Positions 1 to 12,488 of a stretch of 64,000 nucleotides of DNA are shown one piece after another; within the stretch, counting starts at the first letter, position 1; every line of letters starts with the position of its first letter. The notes under the pieces are model-generated. The model ran no database searches, had not been told where the DNA came from, and saw only the letters and a program-made list of their open reading frames with translations. A program made the translations under genes and the position numbers. Source of the DNA: Coriaria nepalensis (lineage: Eukaryota > Streptophyta > Magnoliopsida > Cucurbitales > Coriariaceae); the NCBI GenBank assembly GCA_027186245.1, contig CP114481.1, positions 29,605,501 to 29,669,500 of the forward strand. The letters are read 5' to 3'.

Positions 1-62
1 AACCTTAAAATCTTTTCAATGAGTCATTTCAAGTCAATAACTTATTTCAAAGCAAGTCGAAC

Positions 63-68
63 GAATTC
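63..68. other. EcoRI site recurring once per type A monomer
   Basis: GAATTC lies at monomer position 63-68 in most type A copies. It is replaced by GAGCTC or GAGCAC in type B copies and by 'atattc' in one subtype (for example around 7866, 8718, 9995, 10847). A digest with this enzyme should give a 142-bp ladder with HOR-specific multiples. Confidence 0.85.
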
Positions 69-104
69 TATGTTTGCACTACAAACACAAGTTTTGTGCA
101 TAAC

Positions 105-123
105 TTGCAAATGATCAATGCAA
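105..123. other. Dyad element TTGCA-N9-TGCAA with TGATCA core
   Basis: First clear copy of a 19-bp inverted repeat that recurs at monomer positions 105-123. Outer arms TTGCA and TGCAA are perfectly complementary, and a 6-bp palindrome TGATCA lies between them, offset by half a base from the arm centre. Most copies keep the arms. Variants include 'ttgcaaacgatc', 'ttgcacatgatc' and 'ttgcaagtgatc'. Dyads are common in centromeric satellites and could bind a dimeric protein, but no bound factor can be named. Confidence 0.6.
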
Positions 124-567
124 AGAAAGTGTTCATTCGTTTAACCTTAAAATCATTTCAATGAGTCATTTCAAGTCAATAACTTATTTCTAAGCAAGTC
201 GAACGAATTCAATTTTTACACTACAAACACAAGTTTTGTGCATAACTTGCAAATGATCAATGCAAGGAAAGTGTGCATTCGTTTAACCTTAAAATCATTT
301 CAATGAGTCATTTCAGGTCAATAACTTAATTCAAAGCAAGTCGAACGAATTCTATTTTTGCACAACAAACACAAGTTTTGTGCATAACCTCCAAATGATC
401 AATGCAAGGAAAGTGTGCATTCGTTTAACCTTAAAATCCTTTCAATGAGTCATTTCAAGTCGATAACTTATTTCAAAGCGAGTCGAACGAATTCTATTTT
501 TGCACTACAAACACAAGTTTTGGCATAACCTGCAAACGATCAATGCCAGGAAAGTGTGCATTCGTTT

Positions 568-709
568 AACCTTAAAATCATTTCAATGAGTCATTTCAAG
601 TCAATATCTTAATTCAAAGTAATTCGAACGAGCTCTATTTTTGCACTACAAATGCAAGTTTTGGGCATAACTTCCAAATGATCAATGCACGGAAAGTGTG
701 CATTCGTTG
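568..709 (+). repeat. Reference type B monomer
   Basis: A second family is defined by changes that travel together within one monomer: 'aatatc' for 'aataac', 'gtaattcgaacgagctc' for 'gcaagtcgaacgaattc', and 'caaatgcaag' for 'caaacacaag'. The EcoRI site becomes SacI GAGCTC here, or GAGCAC in a sister subtype that predominates in the right-hand third. Many B copies read 'gcaacgtttctgcat' or 'aagttttgggcat' just downstream. B copies are interspersed among A copies at fixed places within each HOR, so they act as unit markers. Confidence 0.9.
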
Positions 710-2979
710 AACCTTAAAATCTTTTCAATGAGTCATTTCAAGTCAATAACTTATTTCAAAGCAAGTCGAACGAATTCTATGTTTGCACTACAAACACAAG
801 TTTTGTGCATAACTTGCAAATGATTAATGCAAGGAAAGTGTGCATTCGTTTAACCTTTAAATCATTTCAGAGAGTCATTACAAGTCAATAACTTATTTCA
901 AAGCAAGTCGAACGAATTCTATTTTTGCACTACAAACACAAGTTTTGTGCATAACTTGCAAACGATAAATGCAAGGAAAGTGTGGATTCGTTTAACCTTA
1001 AAATCATTTCAATGAGTCATTTCAAGTCAATAACTTATTTCAAAGCAAGTCGAACGAATTCTATATTTGCACTACAAACACAGGTTTTGTGCATAACTTG
1101 CAACTGATCAATGCAAGGAAAGTGTGCATTTGTTTAACCTTGAAATCATTTCAACGAGTCATTTCAAGTCAATAACTTATTCCAAAGCAAGTCGAACGAA
1201 TTCTATTTTTGCACTACAAACAGAAGTTTTTTCCATAACTTGCAAATGATCAATGCAAGGAAAGTGTGCATTCGTTTAACCTTAAAATCATTTCAATGAG
1301 TCATTTCAAGTCAATAACTTATTTCAAAGCAAGTCGAACGAATTCTATTTTTGCACTACAAACAGAAGTTTTTTGCATAACTTGCAAATGATCAATGCAA
1401 GGAAAGTGTGCATTCGTTTAACCTTAAAATCATTTCAATGAGTCATTTCAAGTCAATAACTTATTTCAAAGCAAGTCAAACGAATTGTATTTTTGCACTA
1501 CAAACACAAGTTTTGGCATAACCTGCAAACGATCAATGCCAGGAAAGTGTGCATTCGTTTAACCTTAAAATCATTTCAATGACTCATTTCAAGTCAATAT
1601 CTTAATTCAAAGTAATTCGAACGAGCTCTATTTTTGCACTACAAATGCAAGTTTTGGGCATAACTTCCAAATGATCAATGCACGGAAAGTGTGCATTCGT
1701 TGAACCTTAAAATCTTTTCAATGAGTCATTTCAAGTCAATAACTTATTTCAAAGCAAGTCGAACGAATTCTATGTTTGCACTACAAACACAAGTTTTGTG
1801 CATAACTTCCAAATGATCATTGCAAAGAAAGTGTTCATTCGTTTAACCTTAAAATCATTTCAATGAGTCATTTCAAGTCAATATCTTATTTCAAAGCAAG
1901 TCGAACGAATTCTATTTTTGCACTACAAAGAGAAGTTTTGTGCATAACTTGCAAATGATCAATGCAAAGAAAGTGTGCATTCGTTTAACTTAAAATCATT
2001 TCAATGAGTCATTTCCAGTCAATAACTTATTTCAAAGGAAGTCGAACGAATTCTCTTTTTGCACTACAAAGAGAAGTTTTGTGCATAACTTGCAACTGAT
2101 CAATGCAAGGAAAGTGTGCATTCGTTTAACCTTAAAATCATTTCAATGAGTCATTTCAAGTCAATAACTTATTGCAAAGCAACTCGAACGAATTCTACTT
2201 TTGCACTACAAACACAAGTTTTGTGCATAACTTGCAATTGATCAATGCAAGGAAAGTGTGCATTCGTTTAACCTTAAAATCATTTCAATGAGTCATTTCA
2301 AGTCAATAACTTATTTCAAAGCAAGTCGAACGAATTCTATTTTTGCACTACAAACAGAAGTTTTTTGCATAACTTGCAAATGATCAATGCAAGGAAAGTG
2401 TGCATTCGTTTAACCTTAAAATCATTTCAATGAGTCATTTCAAGTCAATAACTTATTTCAAAGCAAGTCGAACGAATTCTATTTTTGCACTACAAACAGA
2501 AGTTTTTTGCATAACTTGCAAATGATCAATGCAAGGAAAGTGTGCATTCGTTTAACCTCAAAATCATTTCAATGACTCATTTCAAGTCAATAACTTATTT
2601 CAAAGCAAGTCGAATGAATTCAATTTTTGCACGACAAACACAAGTTTTGTGCATAACTTGCAAATGATCAATGCAAGGAAAGTGTGCATTCGTTTAACCT
2701 TAAAATCATTTCAATGAGTCATTTCAAGTGAATATCTTATTTCAAAGTAATTCGAACGAGCACTATTTTTGCACTACAAATGCAAGTTTTCTGCATAACT
2801 TGCAAATGATCAATGCAAGGAAAGTGTGCATTCGTTTAACCTTAAAATCATTTCAATGAGTCATTTCAGGTCAATAACTTAATTCAAAGCAAGTCGAACG
2901 AATTCTATTTTTGCACAACAAACACAAGTTTTGTGCATAAGCTCCAAATGATCAATGCAAGGAAAGTGTGCATTCGTTT

Positions 2980-5900
2980 AACCTTAAAATCCTTTCAATG
3001 AGTCATTTCAAGTCGATAACTGATTTCAAAGCAAGTCGAACGAATCTATTTTTGCACTACAAACACAAGTTTTGTGCATAACTTGCAAATGATCATTGCA
3101 AGGAAAGTGTGCATTCGTTTAACCTTAAAATCATTTCAAAGAGTCATCTCCAGTCAATAACTTATTTCAAAGCAAGTCTAAAGAATTCTATTTTTGCACT
3201 ACAAATGCAAGTTTTGGGCATAATTTGCAAATGATCAATGCAAGGAAAGTGTGCATTCGTTTAACCTTAAAATCATTTCAATGAGTCATTTCAAGTCAAT
3301 AACTTAATTGAAAGCAAGTCGAACGAATTCTATTTTTGCACAACAAACACAAGTTTTGTGCATAACCTCCAAATGATCAATGCAAGGAAAGTGTGCATTC
3401 GTTTAACCTTAAAATCATTTCAATGAGTCATTTCAAGTCGATAACTTATTTCAAAGCAAGTCGAACGAATTCTATTTTTGCACTACAAACACATGTTTTG
3501 TTCATAACTTGCAAATGATCATTGCAAGGAAAGTGTGCATTCGTTTAACCTTAAAATCATTTCAAAGAGTCATTTCCAGTCAATAACTTATTTCAAAGCA
3601 AGTCTAAAGAATTCTATTTTTGAACTACAAACAGAAGTTTTGTGCATAACTTGCAAACGATCAATGCAAGGAAAGTGTGCATTCGTTTAACCTTAAAGTC
3701 ATTTCAATGAGTCATTTCAAGTCAATATCTTATTTTGAAAGTAATTCGAACGAGCTCTATTTTTGCACTACAAATGCAAGGTTTCTGCATAACTTGCAAA
3801 TGATCAATGCAAGGAAAGTGTGCATTCGTTTAACCTTAAAATCATTTCAATGAGTCATTTCAAGTCAATATCTTATTTCAAAGTAATTCGAACGAGCACT
3901 ATTTTTGCACTACAAATCCAAGTTTTGGGCATAACATGCAAATGATCAAAGCAAGGAAAGTGTGCATTCGTTTAACCTTTAAATCATTTCAATGAGTCAT
4001 TTCAAGTCAATAATTTATTTCAAAGCAAGTAAAACGAATTCTATTTTTGCACTACAAACAGAAGTTTTTTGCATAACTTGCAAATGATCAATGCAAGGAA
4101 AGTGTGCATTCGTTTAACCTTAAAATCATTTCAATGAGTCATTTCAAGTCAATAACTTATTTCAAAGCAACTCGAACGAATTCTATTTTTGCACTACAAA
4201 CACAAGTTTTGTGCATAACTTGCAATTGATCATTGCAAGGAAAGTGTGCATTCGTTTAACTTAAAATCATTTCAATGAGTCATTTCAAGTCAATAATTTA
4301 TTTCAAAGCAAGTCGAACGAATTCTATTTTTGCACTACAAACAGAAGTTTTGTGCATAACTTGCAAATGATCAATGCAAGGAAAGTGTGCATTCATTTAA
4401 CTTAAAATCATTTCAATGAGTCATTTCAAGTCGATAACTTATTTCAAAGCAAGTCGAACGAATTCTATTTTTGCACTACAAACACATGTTTTGTTCATAA
4501 CTTGCAAATGATCATTGCAAGGAAAGTGTGCATTCGTTTAACCTTAAAATCATTTCAAAGAGTCATTTCCAGTCAATAACTTATTTCAAAGCAAGTCTAA
4601 AGAATTCTATTTTTGAACTACAAACAGAAGTTTTGTGCATAACTTGCAAACGATCAATGCAAGGAAAGTGTGCATTCGTTTAACCTTAAAGTCATTTCAA
4701 TGAGTTATTTCAAGTCAATATCTTATTTTGAAAGTAATTCGAACGAGCTCTATTTTTGCACTACAAATGCAAGGTTTCTGCATAACTTGCAAATGATCAA
4801 TGCAAGGAAAGTGTGCATTCGTTTAACCTTAAAATCCTTTCAATGAGTCATTTCAAGTCGATAACTGATTTCAAAGCAAGTCGAACGAATCTATTTTTGC
4901 ACTACAAACACAAGTTTTGTGCATAACTTGCAAATGATCATTGCAAGGAAAGTGTGCATTCGTTTAACCTTAAAATCATTTCAAAGAGTCATCTCCAGTC
5001 AATAACTTATTTCAAAGCAAGTCTAAAGAATTCTATTTTTGCACTACAAATGCAAGTTTTGGGCATAATTTGCAAATGATCAATGCAAGGAAAGTGTGCA
5101 TTCGTTTAACCTTAAAATCATTTCAATGAGTCATTTCAAGTCAATAACTTAATTGAAAGCAAGTCGAACGAATTCTATTTTTGCACAACAAACATAAGTT
5201 TTGTGCATAACCTCCAAATGATCAATGCAAGGAAAGTGTGCATTCGTTTAACCTTAAAATCATTTCAATGAGTCATTTCAAGTCGATAACTTATTTCAAA
5301 GCAAGTCGAACGAATTCTATTTTTGCACTACAAACACATGTTTTGTTCATAACTTGCAAATGATCATTGCAAGGAAAGTGTGCATTCGTTTAACCTTAAA
5401 ATCATTTCAAAGAGTCATTTCCAGTCAATAACTTATTTCAAAGCAAGTCTAAAGAATTCTATTTTTGAACTACAAACAGAAGTTTTGTGCATAACTTGCA
5501 AACGATCAATGCAAGGAAAGTGTGCATTCGTTTAACCTTAAAGTCATTTCAATGAGTCATTTCAAGTCAATATCTTATTTTGAAAGTAATTCGAACGAGC
5601 TCTATTTTTGCACTACAAATGCAAGGTTTCTGCATAACTTGCAAATGATCAATGCAAGGAAAGTGTGCATTCGTTTAACCTTAAAATCATTTCAATGAGT
5701 CATTTCAAGTCAATATCTTATTTCAAAGTAATTCGAACGAGCACTATTTTTGCACTACAAATCCAAGTTTTGGGCATAACATGCAAATGATCAATGCAAG
5801 GAAAGTGTGCATTCGTTTAACCTTTAAATCATTTCAATGAGTCATTTCAAGTCAATAATTTATTTCAAAGCAAGTAAAACGAATTCTATTTTTGCACTAC

Positions 5901-6669
5901 AAACAGAAGTTTTTTGCATAACTTGCAAATGATCAATGCAAGGAAAGTGTGCATTCGTTTAACCTTAAAATCATTTCAATGAGTCATTTCAAGTCAATAA
6001 CTTATTTCAAAGCAACTCGAACGAATTCTATTTTTGCACTACAAACACAAGTTTTGTGCATAACTTGCAATTGATCATTGCAAGGAAAGTGTGCATTCGT
6101 TTAACTTAAAATCATTTCAATGAGTCATTTCAAGTCAATAATTTATTTCAAAGCAAGTCGAACGAATTCTATTTTTGCACTACAAACAGAAGTTTTGTGC
6201 ATAACTTGCAAATGATCAATGCAAGGAAAGTGTGCATTCATTTAACTTAAAATCATTTCAATGAGTCATTTCAAGTCGATAACTTATTTCAAAGCAAGTC
6301 GAACGAATTCTATTTTTGCACTACAAACACATGTTTTGTTCATAACTTGCAAATGATCATTGCAAGGAAAGTGTGCATTCGTTTAACCTTAAAATCATTT
6401 CAAAGAGTCATTTCCAGTCAATAACTTATTTCAAAGCAAGTCTAAAGAATTCTATTTTTGAACTACAAACAGAAGTTTTGTGCATAACTTGCAAACGATC
6501 AATGCAAGGAAAGTGTGCATTCGTTTAACCTTAAAGTCATTTCAATGAGTCATTTCAAGTCAATATCTTATTTTGAAAGTAATTCGAACGAGCTCTATTT
6601 TTGCACTACAAATGCAAGGTTTCTGCATAACTTGCAAATGATCAATGCAAGGAAAGTGTGCATTCGTTT
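2980..6669 (+). repeat. 13-monomer HOR, two tandem copies (1845 bp)
   Basis: Copies 2980-4824 and 4825-6669. Shared rare markers sit 1845 bp apart: 'ctgatttc' near 3020 and 4865, and 'tattttgaaagtaattc' at 3731 and 5576, 4724 and 6569. 1845 is 13 x 142 minus 1, explained by one 'gaatctattttt' deletion, two 'tttaactt' deletions and two 'ttttgaaag' insertions per unit. Within each unit the 'tattttgaaag' marker recurs at 993 bp, so the 13-mer is built from a 7-mer plus a 6-mer. The 7-mer pattern continues a little beyond 6670 before merging into the next block. Confidence 0.85.
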
Positions 6670-6917
6670 AACCTTAAAATCATTTCAATGAGTCATTTCA
6701 AGTCAATATCTTATTTCAAAGTAATTCGAACGAGCACTATTTTTGCACTACAAATCCAAGTTTTGGGCATAACATGCAAATGATCAATGCAAGGAAAGTG
6801 TGCATTCGTTTAACCTTTAAATCATTTCAATGAGTCATTTCAAGTCAATAATTTATTTCAAAGCAAGTAAAACGAATTCTATTTTTGCACTACAAACAGA
6901 AGTTTTTTGCATAACTT

Positions 6918-9900
6918 GCAAAAGATCAATGCAAGGAAAGTGTGCATTCGTTTAACCTTAAAATCATTTCAATGAGTCATTTCAAGTCAATAACTTATTT
7001 CAAAGCAACTCGAACGAATTCTATTTTTGCACTACAAACACAAGTTTTGTGCATAACTTGCAATTGATCATTGCAAGGAAAGTGTGCATTCGTTTAACTT
7101 AAAATCATTTCAATGAGTCATTTCAAGTCAATAATTTATTTCAAAGCAAGTCGAACGAATTCTATTTTTGCACTACAAACAGAAGTTTTTTGCATAACTT
7201 GCAAATGATCAATGCAAGGAAAGTGTGCATTCGTTTAACCTTAAAATCATTTCAATGAGTCATTTCAAGTCAATAACTTATTTCAAAGCAAGTCTAACGA
7301 ATTCAATTTTTGCACTACAAACACAAGTTTTGTGCATATCTTGCAAATGATCAATGCAAGGAAAGTGTGCATTCGTTTAACCTTAAAATCATTTCAATGA
7401 GTCATTTCAAGTCAATAACTTATTTCTAAGCAAGTCGAACGAATTCTATTTTTGCACTACAAACACAAGTTTTGTGCATAACTTGCAAATGATCAATGCA
7501 AGGAAAGTGTGCATTCATTTAACCTTAAAATCATTTCCATGAGTCATTTCAAGTCAATAACTTAATTCAAAGCAAGTCGAACGAATTCTATTTTTGCACA
7601 ACAAACACAAGTTTTGTGCATAACCTCCAAATAATCAATGCAAGGAAAGTGTGCATTCGTTTAACCTTAAAATCATTTCAATGAGTCATTTCAAGTCGAT
7701 AACTTATTTCAAAGCAAGCCGAACGAATTCTATTTTTGCACTACAAACACAAGTTTTGTGCATAACTTGCAAATGATCATTGCAAGGAAAGTGTGCATTC
7801 GTTTAACCTTAAAATCATTTGAAAGAGTCATTTCCAGTCAATAACTTATTTCAAAGCAAGTCTAAAATATTCTATTTTTGCACTACAAATGCACGTTTTG
7901 GGCATAACTTGCAAATGATCAATGCAAGGAAAGTGTGCATTCGCTTAACCTTAAAATCATTTCAATGAGTCATTTCAAGTCAATAACTTAATTCAAAGCA
8001 AGTCGAACGAATTCTATTTTTGCACAACAAACACAAGTTTTGTGCATAACCTCCAAATGATCAATGCAAGGAAAGTGTGCATTCGTTTAACCTTAAAATC
8101 ATTTCAATGAGTCATTTCAAGTCGATAACTTATTTAAAAGCAAGTCGAATGAATTCTATTTTTGCACTACAAACACAAGTTTTGTGCATAACTTGCAAAT
8201 GATCAATGCAAGGAAAGTGTGCATTCATTTAACCTTAAAATCATTTCCATGAGTCATTTCAAGTCAATAACTTATTTCAAAGCAAGTCGAGCGAATTCTA
8301 TTTTTGCACTACAAACAGAAGTTTTTTGCATAACTTGCAAATGATCGATGCAAGGAAAGTGTGCATTCGTTTAACCTGAAAATCATTTCAATGAGTCATT
8401 TCAAGTCAATAACTTATTTCGAAGCAAGTCGAACGAATTCAATTTTTGCACTACAAACACAAGTTTTGTACATAACTTGCAAATGATCAATGCAAGGAAT
8501 GTGTGCATTCGTTTAACCTTAAAATCATTTCAATGAGTCATTTCAAGTCAATATCTTATTTCAAAGTAATTCGAACGAGCACTATTTTTGCACTACAAAT
8601 GCAAGTTTTCTGCATAACTTGCAAATGATCAATGCAAAGAAAGTGTGCATTCGTTTAACCTTAAAATCATTTGAAAGAGTCATTTCCAGTCAATAACTTA
8701 TTTCAAAGCAAGTCTAAAATATTCTATTTTTGCACTACAAATGCACGTTTTGGGCATAACTTGCAAATGATCAATGCAAGGAAAGTGTGCATTCGCTTAA
8801 CCTTAAAATCATTTCAATGAGTCATTTCAAGTCAATAACTTAATTCAAAGCAAGTCGAACGAATTCTATTTTTGCACAACAAACACAAGTTTTGTGCATA
8901 ACCTCCAAATGATCAATGCAAGGAAAGTGTGCATTCGTTTAACCTTAAAATCATTTCAATGAGTCATTTCAAGTCAATATCTTATTTCAAAGTAATTCGA
9001 ACGAGCTCTATTTTTGCACTACAAATGCAACGTTTCTGCATAACTTGCAAAAGATCAATGCAAGGAAAGTGTGCATTCGTTTAACCTTAAAATCATTTCA
9101 ATGAGTCATTTCAAGTCAATAACTTATTTCAAAGCAACTCGAACGAATTCTATTTTTGCACTACAAACACAAGTTTTGTGCATAACTTGCAATTGATCAT
9201 TGCAAGGAAAGTGTGCATTCGTTTAACTTAAAATCATTTCAATGAGTCATTTCAAGTCAATAATTTATTTCAAAGCAAGTCGAACGAATTCTATTTTTGC
9301 ACTACAAACAGAAGTTTTTTGCATAACTTGCAAATGATCAATGCAAGGAAAGTGTGCATTCGTTTAACCTTAAAATCATTTCAATGAGTCATTTCAAGTC
9401 AATAACTTATTTCAAAGCAAGTCTAACGAATTCAATTTTTGCACTACAAACACAAGTTTTGTGCATATCTTGCAAATGATCAATGCAAGGAAAGTGTGCA
9501 TTCGTTTAACCTTAAAATCATTTCAATGAGTCATTTCAAGTCAATAACTTATTTCTAAGCAAGTCGAACGAATTCTATTTTTGCACTACAAACACAAGTT
9601 TTGTGCATAACTTGCAAATGATCAATGCAAGGAAAGTGTGCATTCATTTAACCTTAAAATCATTTCCATGAGTCATTTCAAGTCAATAACTTAATTCAAA
9701 GCAAGTCGAACGAATTCTATTTTTGCACAACAAACACAAGTTTTGTGCATAACCTCCAAATAATCAATGCAAGGAAAGTGTGCATTCGTTTAACCTTAAA
9801 ATCATTTCAATGAGTCATTTCAAGTCGATAACTTATTTCAAAGCAAGCCGAACGAATTCTATTTTTGCACTACAAACACAAGTTTTGTGCATAACTTGCA

Positions 9901-11112
9901 AATGATCATTGCAAGGAAAGTGTGCATTCGTTTAACCTTAAAATCATTTGAAAGAGTCATTTCCAGTCAATAACTTATTTCAAAGCAAGTCTAAAATATT
10001 CTATTTTTGCACTACAAATGCACGTTTTGGGCATAACTTGCAAATGATCAATGCAAGGAAAGTGTGCATTCGCTTAACCTTAAAATCATTTCAATGAGTC
10101 ATTTCAAGTCAATAACTTAATTCAAAGCAAGTCGAACGAATTCTATTTTTGCACAACAAACACAAGTTTTGTGCATAACCTCCAAATGATCAATGCAAGG
10201 AAAGTGTGCATTCGTTTAACCTTAAAATCATTTCAATGAGTCATTTCAAGTCGATAACTTATTTAAAAGCAAGTCGAATGAATTCTATTTTTGCACTACA
10301 AACACAAGTTTTGTGCATAACTTGCAAATGATCAATGCAAGGAAAGTGTGCATTCATTTAACCTTAAAATCATTTCCATGAGTCATTTCAAGTCAATAAC
10401 TTATTTCAAAGCAAGTCGAGCGAATTCTATTTTTGCACTACAAACAGAAGTTTTTTGCATAACTTGCAAATGATCGATGCAAGGAAAGTGTGCATTCGTT
10501 TAACCTGAAAATCATTTCAATGAGTCATTTCAAGTCAATAACTTATTTCGAAGCAAGTCGAACGAATTCAATTTTTGCACTACAAACACAAGTTTTGTAC
10601 ATAACTTGCAAATGATCAATGCAAGGAATGTGTGCATTCGTTTAACCTTAAAATCATTTCAATGAGTCATTTCAAGTCAATATCTTATTTCAAAGTAATT
10701 CGAACGAGCACTATTTTTGCACTACAAATGCAAGTTTTCTGCATAACTTGCAAATGATCAATGCAAAGAAAGTGTGCATTCGTTTAACCTTAAAATCATT
10801 TGAAAGAGTCATTTCCAGTCAATAACTTATTTCAAAGCAAGTCTAAAATATTCTATTTTTGCACTACAAATGCACGTTTTGGGCATAACTTGCAAATGAT
10901 CAATGCAAGGAAAGTGTGCATTCGCTTAACCTTAAAATCATTTCAATGAGTCATTTCAAGTCAATAACTTAATTCAAAGCAAGTCGAACGAATTCTATTT
11001 TTGCACAACAAACACAAGTTTTGTGCATAACCTCCAAATGATCAATGCAAGGAAAGTGTGCATTCGTTTAACCTTAAAATCATTTCAATGAGTCATTTCA
11101 AGTCGATAACTT
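6918..11112 (+). repeat. 15-monomer HOR, two tandem copies (2129 bp)
   Basis: Copies about 6918-9046 and 9047-11112. Markers 2129 bp apart are 'aaagatcaat' at 6921 and 9050, 'tgtgcatatc' at 7331 and 9460, and 'tctaaaatat' at 7861 and 9990 and again at 8713 and 10842. The last marker also shows a nested 6-monomer (852-bp) spacing. 2129 is 15 x 142 minus 1, matching a single 'tttaacttaaaatc' deletion per unit. Identity ends near 11113, where 'gtcgataac' replaces 'gtcaatatc'. Confidence 0.87.
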
Positions 11113-12204
11113 ATTTAAAAGCAAGTCGAATGAATTCTATTTTTGCACTACAAACACAAGTTTTCTGCATAACTTGCAAATGATCAATGCAAGGAAAGTG
11201 TGCATTCGTTTAACCTTAAAATCATTTCAATGAGTCATTTCAAGTCAATAACTTATTTCAAAGCCAGTCGAACGAATTCTATTTTTGCACTACAAACACT
11301 AGTTTTGTCCATAACTTGCAAATGATCAATGCATGGAAAGTGTGCATTCGTTTAACCTTAAAATCATTTCAATGAGTCATTTCAAGTCAATATCTTATTT
11401 CAAAGTAATTCGAACGAGCTCTATTTTTGCACTACAAATGCAAGTTTTGGGCATAACTTGCAAATAATCAATGCAAGGAAAGTGTGCATTCGTTTAACCT
11501 TAAAATCATTTCAATGTGTCATTTCAAGTCAATAACTTAATTCAAAGCAAGTCGAACGAATTCTGTTTTTGCACAACAAACACAAGTTTTGTGCATAACC
11601 TCCAAATGATCAATGCAAGGAAAGTGTGCATTCGTTTAACTTTAAAATCATTTCAATGAGTAATTTCAAGTCAATAACTTATTTCAAAGCAAGTCGACCG
11701 AATTCTATTTTTGCACTACAACAACAAGTTTTGTGCATAACTTGCAAATGATCAATGCAAGGAAAGTGTGCATTCGTTTAACTTAAAATCATTTCCGAGA
11801 GTCATTACAAGTCAATAACTTATTTCAAAACAAGTCGAGCGAATTCTATTTTTGCACTACAAACAGAAGTTTTTTGCATAACTTGCAAATGATCAATGCA
11901 AGGAAAGTGTGCATTCGTTTAACCTTAAAATCATTTCAATGAGTCATTTCAAGTCAATAACTTATTTCAAAGCAAGTCGAACGAATTCAATTTTTGCACT
12001 ACAAACACAAGTTTTGTGCATAACTTGCAAATGATCAATGCAAGGAAAGTGTGCATTCGTTTAACCTTAAAATCATTTCAATGAGTCATTTCAAGTCAAT
12101 ATCTTATTTCAAAGTAATTCGAACGAGCACTATTTTTGCACTACAAATGCAAGTTTTCTGCATAACTTGCAAATGATCAATGCAAAGAAAGTGTGCATTC
12201 GTTT

Positions 12205-12488
12205 AACCTTAAAATCATTTCAATGAGTCATTTCAAGTCAATATCTTATTTCAAAGCAATTTGAACGAATTCTATTTTCGCACTTCAAACAGAAGTTTCG
12301 TGGAAAACCTTCAAATGATCATTGCAAGGAAAGTGTGCATTAGTTTAACCTCGAAATCATTTGAATGAGTCATTTCAAGTCAATAACATATTTCAAAGCA
12401 ATTCGATCGAATTCTATTTTCACACTTGAAACGCAAGTTTTGTGCATAACTTTCAAATGATCAATGCAAGGAAAGTGTGCATTCGTTT
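12205..12488 (+). repeat. Two highly diverged monomers
   Basis: Monomers 12205-12346 and 12347-12488 keep the 142-bp length but carry clustered changes: 'attttcgcacttcaaac', 'aagtttcgtggaaaacc', 'cattagtttaacctcg', 'gaattcgatcg'-like changes ('attcgatcgaattc'), and 'attttcacacttgaaacg'. Several positions invariant elsewhere are altered. They look like older relics that escaped homogenisation, or an introduced variant family. Confidence 0.8.

Larger units (their letters stand above)
1..2979 (+). repeat. Left block: diverged monomers, 7-mer remnants
   Basis: About 21 monomers, mostly type A with a few type B (for example 568-709 and around 1600 and 2750). A 993-bp offset links the variant 'tggcataacctgcaaacg' at 521 and 1514, and 'tgaacc' at 708 and 1701, so a 7-monomer duplication with one 1-bp deletion once occurred here. 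The variant 'gttcattcg' at 131 and 1833 is also shared. Copies are less alike than those in the right half, indicating age. Confidence 0.8.

Noticed and set aside
136..152. CENP-B box
   Set aside because: 'ttcgtttaacctta' has the TTCG and the following A at the right spacing but lacks the required CGGG; no copy I checked restores it.
3930..3945. Octamer-like ATGCAAAT (POU site) in 'acatgcaaatgatc' variants near 3935, 5780, 6773 and 13444
   Set aside because: It is a single-base variant of the usual 'ttgcaaat', spread by HOR duplication; there is no sign of selection for it.
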